From Chitinophagaceae bacterium (GTDB lineage Bacteria > Bacteroidota > Bacteroidia > Chitinophagales > Chitinophagaceae): DNA of 5,341 bases. The stretch spans positions 1-5,341 of the forward strand of contig JACVCQ010000214.1 of NCBI GenBank assembly GCA_016741945.1, in the 5' to 3' direction. This document shows, one piece after another, positions 1 to 5,341 of this stretch. The position numbers and the translations under genes are program-made. How positions within the stretch are numbered: the stretch's first letter is position 1; every line of letters begins with the position of its first letter. The notes below the pieces were generated by a model, which was not told the origin of the DNA, made no database searches, and saw only the letters and a program-made list of their open reading frames with translations.

Positions 1-54
1 ATTGAATCCGCAATCTATGTTGCAGGGGTTGCCTCAAATATCAGAAATAATTAA
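1..54 (+). CDS. Possible C-terminal fragment of a gene entering from the left
   Basis: Frame 1 is open from the first base and ends at a TAA at 52-54, giving 17 residues (IESAIYVAGVASNIRNN). The stop lies 7 bp before the stop of the leftward gene that ends at 62, which is typical spacing for two convergent genes. All three leftward frames contain stops in this stretch, so a rightward tail is the best coding explanation. The peptide is too short to assign to a family and has no diagnostic motif. A chance open frame of 17 codons is also quite possible, so confidence is low. Confidence 0.35.
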   Translation: MESAIYVAGVASNIRNN

Positions 55-61
55 AACAGGC

Positions 62-754
62 TTAACCACCGGTTCTACCATCTCTTACCTGTACTTTTTT
101 CTTCCCGGAGTTCTTTTTTTCGAATTCCAGTACTTCTTTGGGCTTGGTTTTTACCGACATAGTATCCTTTTTTACCGACGCACTGTCCGCTTTTTTACCT
201 CCTTTTTCAGGATTGCCGGGTTCTTTTCCGGGTTCAACAATCTGGTCAAGAAACCAGTGTTCCGTTTTAATCAATTCTCCTGTCATAGGGTAAAAAAAAC
301 GCCAGCGACCATGTTTAAGGGCATTGCCACTTGTTTTAATGATCACAGTTTCACTCTTATTTGGATCAATTACATCTTGTACTTCGATGGTGTCAAATTG
401 TTTGGCAGGATTCATGGCTCTCCAGCCCTCTTCCCGCTCCAGGCCTGCAATTGTGTAGTATCGGCAGGTTCCGTCTTTAAGACCCCATTTATAATTTTCT
501 ATGGCTAAAAGATCACCCATCAAGTTAAATTTTCGCCAGATTCCCTCTTTTTTCCCATTCATAAATACGCCCTCTTCTTCATAACCTCTTTCTCCTCTTA
601 AAGGAGGCATTACTACTTTCCAACGTCCTTGTTGTAGTCCATTTTTATCGGTACAATTAATGGTATCACGTTTAGAAGTGAGCTTAAAAGTCACACACTG
701 AGCCGAAGAAGCCAGTGAAAAGAAAATGAACAATGGCAAGGTCAGAAAACGCAT
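62..754 (-). CDS. Secreted MORN/YwqK-like repeat protein with lysine-rich tail
   Basis: The product is 230 residues from the preferred start at 754. An in-frame ATG at 772 would add six residues (MLNLVN), but the inner start gives a compact signal peptide, MRFLTLPLFIFFSLASSAQ, with probable signal peptidase I cleavage between Ala18 and Gln19. Cys20 follows Gln, so this is not a lipobox. The mature part carries degenerate Gly-x-Trp/Tyr repeats resembling MORN or YwqK-antitoxin repeats: GRW at 43-45, GVFMNGKKEGIWRKF at 62-76, NYKWGLKDGTCRYY at 87-100, and HGRWRFFY near 148-155 followed by GELIKTEHWFLDQ. From about residue 175 the chain is lysine-rich, low in complexity and probably disordered. 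Such repeats are usually structural or binding modules, and no catalytic residues are visible. No toxin gene lies beside it, so a toxin-antitoxin role is not supported. It is divergent from the BNR protein gene. Function unknown. Confidence 0.8.
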   Translation of the reverse strand: MRFLTLPLFIFFSLASSAQCVTFKLTSKRDTINCTDKNGLQQGRWKVVMPPLRGERGYEEEGVFMNGKKEGIWRKFNLMGDLLAIENYKWGLKDGTCRYYTIAGLEREEGWRAMNPAKQFDTIEVQDVIDPNKSETVIIKTSGNALKHGRWRFFYPMTGELIKTEHWFLDQIVEPGKEPGNPEKGGKKADSASVKKDTMSVKTKPKEVLEFEKKNSGKKKVQVRDGRTGG

Positions 755-799
755 ATTCACTAAATTGAGCATCCCAAATTACCAACTATTTATTTTAGT
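755..799. promoter_or_regulatory. Short divergent intergenic region
   Basis: This gap separates two divergent start codons by 45 bp, or 27 bp if the left gene starts at 772. Both genes need promoters here or inside the opposing coding sequence. The stretch is AT-rich and neither start has a Shine-Dalgarno motif, as is usual in Bacteroidota. I see no confident match to the Bacteroidota -7/-33 consensus (TAnnTTTG with an upstream TTTG). The closest, tattttag at 791-798, sits too near the ATG at 800 to serve that start. The regulatory assignment rests on gene orientation only. Confidence 0.3.
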
Positions 800-3286
800 A
801 TGAGAAAATTAACAACTGCTTGCCTCCTGTTATGGTCTATCATTGGACTGGCGCAGGTGAAGCCTACATCAGCTGATGAACGCATGAAAGGTGTTCAGCA
901 AAGAAAAACTTTGCAACAACAGTCGCCCATTAACAACACCAGCTTCCGTAATATCGGACCCAGTGTCATGAGCGGAAGGGTAGTAGATATGGAAGTAAAT
1001 CCAGAAGATCCTACCGAGTTTTATGTCGCATATGCATCCGGAGGTTTATGGCATACGACCAACAACGGGATCAGCTTCAACTCAATTTTTGATTCGGAAG
1101 ATATTATGACCATTGGCGATATTGCTATGGACTGGAAAAGCCGAACCATTTGGGTAGGAACCGGTGAAGTCAATAGCAGTCGTTCCAGTTATGCAGGAAT
1201 TGGTGTCTATAAATCCAATAACAATGGTAAGTCATGGGAGTATCTAGGACTTCCTGAAAGCCATCACATTGGAGAGATTAAATTACATCCATCAGATGCC
1301 AATACTGCATGGGTTGCTGTGTTAGGACATCTTTATTCCCCTAATAAAGAAAGAGGTGTTTACAAAACAACTGATGGTGGTAAAACCTGGAAACAAACTT
1401 TATATGTAGACAATAATACCGGTGCGGTAGATATTGATATTAACCCGAAAAATCCCAATGAATTATTCGCCGCTATGTGGTATCGTACCCGTTCAGCTTC
1501 CAATTTTGAAGAAGGAGGTAAGACCAGTGGCATTTACAAAAGTACCGATGGTGGTGAAAATTGGCAACTGGTATCAAAGGAAGGCGCCGGATTTCCATTT
1601 GGAGATGGGGTTGGAAGAATTGGATTGATGGTATATCCTTCAAATCCATCTACCATTTTTGCAGTGGTGGATAATAATTTCCGTCAGCCGGCTAATGCGA
1701 GACAAAATCAAGCTGATACCGGACGTTATGTTTTGGCTGATTTTAAAGATATTACCAAAGATCAATTTCTGGCATTGAATGATACTAAGTTGAATGCATT
1801 CATTCGTTCTCCTAGAAATGGGATCCCTCAAAAATATACTGCTGCTTCACTGAAGGAGGCAGTCAATAATGGCACTCTTGCGCCAACAGCAATCTGGGAT
1901 TATTTATATGATGCCAATACAGCTTTATTTGAAACGCCCATTTATGGCGCACAATTATACCGTAGCGATGACGGCGGTACTAGCTGGAAAATGACACATA
2001 AAGATGCCATCCCCAACTTATACAGTACTTATGGTTATTATTTTGGTAAAGTGTGGGTGAGTCCGGTGGATGATAAAAAAATCATTCTTACCGGTGTTGG
2101 ATTATTGATGAGTACAGATGGCGGTGCTACATTCAAACAAATCGGAAAGGAGAATGTACACTCTGATCACCATTATGTTTGGTTCAATCCCAAACGTGAT
2201 AGCCACATCATCAATGGTAATGATGGAGGTTGTAATATCTCGTATGATAATGGAGAACATTGGTTCAAAGCCAATACACCTCCTGTTGGACAATTCTACA
2301 ATATTGCTGTAGATATGGCTCGTCCATACAATGTATATGGAGGCTTACAAGATAATGGTACCTGGTTTGGAGCCAGTACTACCAGGGAAAACTATGACTG
2401 GTATGATAGTGGTCATAATCCGTATACATCTATCGGTGGCGGTGATGGTATGCAGGTGCAGGTAGACTGGAGAGACAATAAAACAGTATATAGTGGTTCT
2501 CAGTTTGGAGCTTACAGTAGACAAACAATTGGAACAAGAGAGCGAAGAAGTGTTCGTCCGGCAAGAGATTTGGGTGAAACACCTTTACGTTACAATTGGC
2601 AGACACCTATCTTACTCAGTCGCCATAATCAGGATGTATTTTATTATGGTAGTAATAAGTTTCACCGCAGCATGAATCGTGGGGATAGTTTAGTAACCAT
2701 GAGTGCGGATCTGACCACCAATCCAAAACAAGGCGATGTTCCATTTGGTACTTTAACCACGATGAGTGAAAGCCCTCTTCGTTTTGGTTTGATCTATGTT
2801 GGGTCTGATGATGGTAATGTTCAAGTGTCTAAAGACGGTGGTTATACATGGACGCTGATCAATAAAAAATTACCGAAAGGTTTATATGTGAGTCGTGTTA
2901 CTGCCAGTGCATTTAGTGAGTCTCGTGTATATATTTCTTTGAATGGATATCGTAATGATCATTTCGCCGCTTATGTATACGTAAGTGATGACTACGGAAA
3001 CACATGGAGACAAATCATGACTGATTTACCAGCGGAGCCTGTGAATGTAGTGAAAGAAGATACGGAAGATGCGAATATTATTTATGTTGGAACCGATGGA
3101 GGTCTATATGTAAGTGTTAATGGCGGAAATAATTCCATGTTATGGAACAAAGGAATGCCCAGCAGTGTTCCTGTACATGATGTGGTTGTGCATCCTAGAG
3201 ACGGTGAAATTGTTGTGGGTACACATGGACGCAGCCTGTACATCGCCAAACTCGATGAACTCCGTAAGCTCGCGAAGAAGAAGTAA
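800..3286 (+). CDS. Exported BNR/Asp-box beta-propeller protein (VPS10/sortilin-like, GH74-like)
   Basis: The 828-residue product begins with a signal peptide (MRKLTTACLLLWSIIGLAQ, probable cleavage Ala18/Gln19) and has no lipobox. Asp-box motifs of the S-x-D-x-G-x-T-W type recur near residues 86-93, 139-146, 190-197, 248-255, 389-396, 438-445, 481-488, 677-684 and 729-736, with a degenerate copy near 771-782. This spacing fits one or two beta-propellers of the sortilin/VPS10 or xyloglucanase-GH74-like superfamily. Residues about 291-383 carry no Asp box, look partly helical and interrupt the propeller. Other conspicuous motifs are HSDHHYVWFNP (454-464), NGNDGG (472-477), GGLQDNG (514-520) and GTHGRSLY (807-814). 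Bacteroidota homologues are often annotated as glycosyl hydrolase, but no catalytic pair can be assigned from sequence, so enzymatic activity is unproven. The protein ends soon after GTHGRSLY in a short lysine-rich helix, with no visible type IX secretion C-terminal domain, so a periplasmic location is most likely. The ATG at 800 is chosen because it begins the signal peptide directly. Confidence 0.93.
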   Translation: MRKLTTACLLLWSIIGLAQVKPTSADERMKGVQQRKTLQQQSPINNTSFRNIGPSVMSGRVVDMEVNPEDPTEFYVAYASGGLWHTTNNGISFNSIFDSEDIMTIGDIAMDWKSRTIWVGTGEVNSSRSSYAGIGVYKSNNNGKSWEYLGLPESHHIGEIKLHPSDANTAWVAVLGHLYSPNKERGVYKTTDGGKTWKQTLYVDNNTGAVDIDINPKNPNELFAAMWYRTRSASNFEEGGKTSGIYKSTDGGENWQLVSKEGAGFPFGDGVGRIGLMVYPSNPSTIFAVVDNNFRQPANARQNQADTGRYVLADFKDITKDQFLALNDTKLNAFIRSPRNGIPQKYTAASLKEAVNNGTLAPTAIWDYLYDANTALFETPIYGAQLYRSDDGGTSWKMTHKDAIPNLYSTYGYYFGKVWVSPVDDKKIILTGVGLLMSTDGGATFKQIGKENVHSDHHYVWFNPKRDSHIINGNDGGCNISYDNGEHWFKANTPPVGQFYNIAVDMARPYNVYGGLQDNGTWFGASTTRENYDWYDSGHNPYTSIGGGDGMQVQVDWRDNKTVYSGSQFGAYSRQTIGTRERRSVRPARDLGETPLRYNWQTPILLSRHNQDVFYYGSNKFHRSMNRGDSLVTMSADLTTNPKQGDVPFGTLTTMSESPLRFGLIYVGSDDGNVQVSKDGGYTWTLINKKLPKGLYVSRVTASAFSESRVYISLNGYRNDHFAAYVYVSDDYGNTWRQIMTDLPAEPVNVVKEDTEDANIIYVGTDGGLYVSVNGGNNSMLWNKGMPSSVPVHDVVVHPRDGEIVVGTHGRSLYIAKLDELRKLAKKK

Positions 3287-3310
3287 TATCTGATGTCAAA
3301 TTTTTGAACT

Positions 3311-3403
3311 CCGTGCAACTTCGTATCAAACCTCTGTGACCTCTGTGGTTTTATTCTGATATTTAACCGCAGCGGTCACAGAGTTTGGCGCAGAGTTGCA
3401 CGG
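3311..3403. repeat. Long imperfect palindrome (dispersed-repeat-like, possible bidirectional terminator)
   Basis: The left arm (3311-3350) and right arm (3365-3403) are imperfect reverse complements around a 14-base loop (3351-3364). The outer ten bases pair perfectly (ccgtgcaact at 3311-3320 with agttgcacgg at 3394-3403). Inside, the only flaws are a few mismatches and G-T pairs and one bulged C, and the tctgtgacc core pairs exactly. The element starts 24 bp after the BNR gene stop and ends 34 bp before the methyltransferase stop, between convergent genes. RNA from either strand could fold into a hairpin of about 40 bp. A clear U-tract is lacking, so it is not a textbook intrinsic terminator. 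From memory, 'ctctgtg...ctctgtggtt' sequences recur between genes in many Bacteroidota and other environmental bacteria, which suggests a REP- or MITE-like family. Copy number cannot be seen in this window. Confidence 0.75.
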
Positions 3404-3437
3404 TTTACTTTAATAATGTAAATCAAAGATCAAAAAA

Positions 3438-4229
3438 TCAAACTTTCTTCTTCCTCAATATCCATAAATCTTGTTTGCCTGCTTTCTTTGGATGCAGTTC
3501 CCCATCCCAGTATTCGAGTATCTCAAATTTTTCTGCTAATGTCATCTTTAATTTTTCAGGTAGGTGATAAGTAGACATCATTCTATGTCCTTTTTTAGAG
3601 AAAGGCGTATGGTATATTCCTTCTGATTGGATTTGTTGTTGCTGTTGTTTGGATAGTTTTTTGATGAAATGATTTCCATGTGTAGTAATCCAAATAATAC
3701 CATTGGGTTTTACAATTCGATTCAATTCTTCAATCCATTTTGGTTGATCATTACTCCTAATATGGGTAAGTACAGAAAAACCAATGATCAGGTCAAAATA
3801 AACATCTTCAAATGGGAGTGGGGGATATATTTCCTGAACTTTGAAATGAATACCGGGTATATGCTTTTGATTCCATACAATGGTATCGATATTTGGATCA
3901 GAGGCATGAATGTTGGCGGATGAAGTGAACTTTTGCAAGTGTCTGCTGATTCTGGAAGGTCCACAGCCCCAATCAAGTATAGTAGGCGAATTGGGTACAT
4001 GCTGTTGAACAGACTCCCATATTTCTTGTGCCGTCAATTCTCCATCTTCAAGATATTTCCTGTAATTCAGAAGATAGGATTCATATAAAGTATAGTCGTC
4101 GGGGAGCGCGGTTTGTGGATGTGCTATTCTGAAAGAAACATTTGAGAATGCATATTTGACTTGTTGCCAACGAAAAGTCAGTTGGTCTAACAGGCTGAGC
4201 GGTATGATCTTTTTTAACCGGTGAGACAT
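3438..4229 (-). CDS. Class I SAM-dependent methyltransferase
   Basis: The 263-residue product has a Rossmann-type methyltransferase core like the Methyltransf_11/25 families. Motif I is ILDWGCGPS (84-92), the glycine-rich SAM-binding loop. An acidic residue after strand 2 (Asp111, in HASDPN) probably contacts the ribose hydroxyls. FDLIIGFSVLTHI (145-157) corresponds to motif II, and the stretch from RIVKPNG to ITTHGN (171-186) to motif III. The N-terminal 75 residues are helical and include a tyrosine-rich stretch (YTLYESYLLNYRKYL, 46-60). A run of five glutamines lies at 195-199. There is no signal peptide or membrane segment, so it is cytosolic. The substrate cannot be told from sequence, and small molecules, lipids or glycan precursors are all possible. 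The ATG at 4229 is used because no other start codon is evident just upstream and the residues that follow read as a normal N-terminus. It is convergent with the BNR gene and divergent from the GH13 gene, so it is probably transcribed alone. Confidence 0.92.
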   Translation of the reverse strand: MSHRLKKIIPLSLLDQLTFRWQQVKYAFSNVSFRIAHPQTALPDDYTLYESYLLNYRKYLEDGELTAQEIWESVQQHVPNSPTILDWGCGPSRISRHLQKFTSSANIHASDPNIDTIVWNQKHIPGIHFKVQEIYPPLPFEDVYFDLIIGFSVLTHIRSNDQPKWIEELNRIVKPNGIIWITTHGNHFIKKLSKQQQQQIQSEGIYHTPFSKKGHRMMSTYHLPEKLKMTLAEKFEILEYWDGELHPKKAGKQDLWILRKKKV

Positions 4230-4296
4230 CCAATGAACAAGATAAAGTATTACACGTAGAAATAAGTAACTTACAATAAATCATTCAATCTTGCTT
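4230..4296. promoter_or_regulatory. Divergent intergenic region between methyltransferase and GH13 genes
   Basis: These 67 AT-rich bases separate the ATG of the leftward methyltransferase gene from that of the rightward GH13 gene, so promoters for both probably lie here. Neither start has a Shine-Dalgarno sequence. Only weak matches to the Bacteroidota -7 element appear (for example taacttac at 4267-4274 for the GH13 gene), and I would not call them. No operator-like palindrome is evident. The assignment rests on orientation. Confidence 0.35.
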
Positions 4297-5341
4297 ATGC
4301 GAACTGTATCTTCAGTAATATTTTATCTAATTTTTATGGGAAGTGTGATGATGGGATGTAAAACCGATCAGGCTACCGACACGGTAGAAAATGGTGAAGG
4401 TGCTCAGTGGTGGAAAGAAGAAATCATATATCAATTGTACCCACGCAGTTTTCAGGATAGTGATGGAGATGGAGTTGGCGATTTGAAAGGAATCATTTCT
4501 CGGTTGGATTATCTACAAAGTCTGGGAGTTACTGCCGTGTGGCTCAATCCCATTTATAGCTCTCCCAACGACGATAATGGCTATGATGTAAGTGATTACC
4601 GGAATATCATGAAAGATTTCGGTACGATGGATGATTTTGATGCATTGTTAAAAGGGTTGCATGATCGTAATATAAAACTGATCATGGATTTGGTGGTCAA
4701 CCATAGTAGTGATGAACATGAATGGTTCAAGCAGAGCAGAAGTTCTAGAGACAATCCTTTTCGAAATTATTATCACTGGTGGAATGCCGAAAAAGGGAAA
4801 CCGCCATATCGTTATAGTTTATTTGATGTGAATCATGATGCATGGATGTATGATTCTCTTACCAATGCTTATTATCTACATTATTTCTCTCGTAAACAAC
4901 CCGACCTCAATTGGGAAAATCCAAAACTGCGTGAAGAAGTATATGATATCATGAAATTCTGGGCTGAAAAGGGAATCGATGGATTTAGGTTAGATGCTTT
5001 TCAGTTTGCGGCTAAGGATACCAGTTATCCTGCTTTTCCGGAAGGCTATGAGAAGAATTTTACCAAGTATTACGCCATGCAAGGCAACCTGCATGGTTAT
5101 CTTAAAGAAATGAATGAACAAGTATTTAGTAAGTATAAAGTATTGAGTGTTGCCGAAGGGGCGGGTAACTCATTTGAGGATGCACATCAGCTTGTAGACG
5201 CGGATAGAAAAGAATTACACATGGCTTATGCATTTGAAGGGGCAGATATTGCCAAACCCGATGGTTACAGTCTCTTGGTTTTTAAAGAAGTATGCTCCAG
5301 CTGGGATAGTGGTTTTGCGGGAAAAGGATGGGCCTCAATTT
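4297..5341 (+). CDS. GH13 alpha-glucosidase-like lipoprotein (3' end outside window)
   Basis: The frame runs open from the ATG at 4297 to the window edge, giving 348 codons, roughly 60% of a typical 500-600-residue family member. The N-terminus is a lipoprotein signal peptide with a plausible though non-ideal lipobox, VMMGC, making Cys21 the lipidated residue. A GH13 (alpha/beta)8 barrel starts at about residue 39. Visible signatures are YQLYPRSF (45-52), the calcium-loop motif DSDGDGVGD (54-62), GYDVSDY (95-101), region I DLVVNH (131-136), region II GFRLDAF (229-235) with nucleophile Asp233, and region III SVAEGAG (284-290) with acid/base Glu287. The transition-state Asp of region IV (usually NHD) lies beyond the edge. 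The closest families are oligo-1,6-glucosidase, alpha-glucosidase and trehalose-synthase-like enzymes, retaining hydrolases acting on malto- or isomalto-oligosaccharides. Ala234 after the nucleophile, rather than Val, hints at alpha-1,4 preference. It probably acts in the periplasm or at the outer membrane. No SusC/SusD genes are visible, but a sugar locus could continue to the right. Confidence 0.93.
   Translation, partial: MRTVSSVIFYLIFMGSVMMGCKTDQATDTVENGEGAQWWKEEIIYQLYPRSFQDSDGDGVGDLKGIISRLDYLQSLGVTAVWLNPIYSSPNDDNGYDVSDYRNIMKDFGTMDDFDALLKGLHDRNIKLIMDLVVNHSSDEHEWFKQSRSSRDNPFRNYYHWWNAEKGKPPYRYSLFDVNHDAWMYDSLTNAYYLHYFSRKQPDLNWENPKLREEVYDIMKFWAEKGIDGFRLDAFQFAAKDTSYPAFPEGYEKNFTKYYAMQGNLHGYLKEMNEQVFSKYKVLSVAEGAGNSFEDAHQLVDADRKELHMAYAFEGADIAKPDGYSLLVFKEVCSSWDSGFAGKGWASI

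Noticed and set aside
2..508. A 168-codon rightward open frame starting with TTG
   Set aside because: It lies mostly antisense to the MORN-like gene, whose signal peptide and repeats make that strand clearly coding. The predicted peptide is rich in Phe and lacks any domain pattern.
62..754. Toxin-antitoxin interpretation of the YwqK-like repeats
   Set aside because: The protein has a signal peptide and no toxin gene lies next to it. The antitoxin label on this repeat family is often an annotation carry-over.
1369..1578. DNA-level repeats of the gatggtggt type inside the BNR gene
   Set aside because: They are explained by the Asp-box protein motifs of the beta-propeller and are not independent DNA repeats.
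3082..3318. A 78-codon leftward frame antisense to the 3' end of the BNR gene
   Set aside because: Its composition follows from the opposite strand, and it overlaps conserved BNR family motifs including GTHGRSLY.
3366..3376. Short perfect palindrome accgcagcggt as a possible operator
   Set aside because: It lies inside the right arm of the longer palindrome, between two gene 3' ends, where an operator is unlikely. Five-base arms are also weak evidence.
4081..4284. A 67-codon leftward frame overlapping the methyltransferase start and the intergenic gap
   Set aside because: It is out of frame with the methyltransferase, has no recognisable motif, and would leave the well-supported gene without its N-terminus.

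Overview
The window most likely comes from a Bacteroidota genome, plausibly the Chitinophagaceae or a related group; the family-level placement is inference. The support is moderate-to-low GC, start codons with AT-rich upstream sequence and no Shine-Dalgarno motif, two signal peptides ending in Ala-Gln, a lipoprotein-type glycoside hydrolase, and a large BNR/sortilin-type repeat protein of a kind common in that phylum. There are four clear genes and a possible fifth fragment at the left edge.

Left part (1-799). A short open frame ending at 54 may be the tail of a rightward gene. It faces a leftward gene (62-754, or to 772) for a small secreted protein with degenerate MORN/YwqK-like repeats and a lysine-rich tail. 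That gene is divergent from the next one, with only 27-45 bp between the start codons.

Centre (800-3437). The largest gene encodes an 828-residue exported protein with at least nine Asp-box (BNR) motifs, a VPS10/sortilin-like or GH74-like beta-propeller protein. About 24 bp after its stop lies a long imperfect palindrome (3311-3403) filling most of the gap to the convergent neighbour. It looks like a dispersed intergenic repeat and may also act as a bidirectional terminator.

Right part (3438-5341). A leftward class I SAM-dependent methyltransferase is divergent, across 67 bp, from a rightward GH13 alpha-glucosidase-like lipoprotein that runs off the window after 348 codons.

No two adjacent genes run in the same direction, so no operon can be inferred and nothing shows that the genes form one pathway. 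Three products are predicted to be exported (small repeat protein, BNR protein, GH13 enzyme) and one is cytosolic (methyltransferase). This looks like ordinary chromosome. I found no convincing evidence of a new multi-gene system, a mobile element with a transposase, a CRISPR array or an RNA gene. The palindromic repeat is the most unusual structure.
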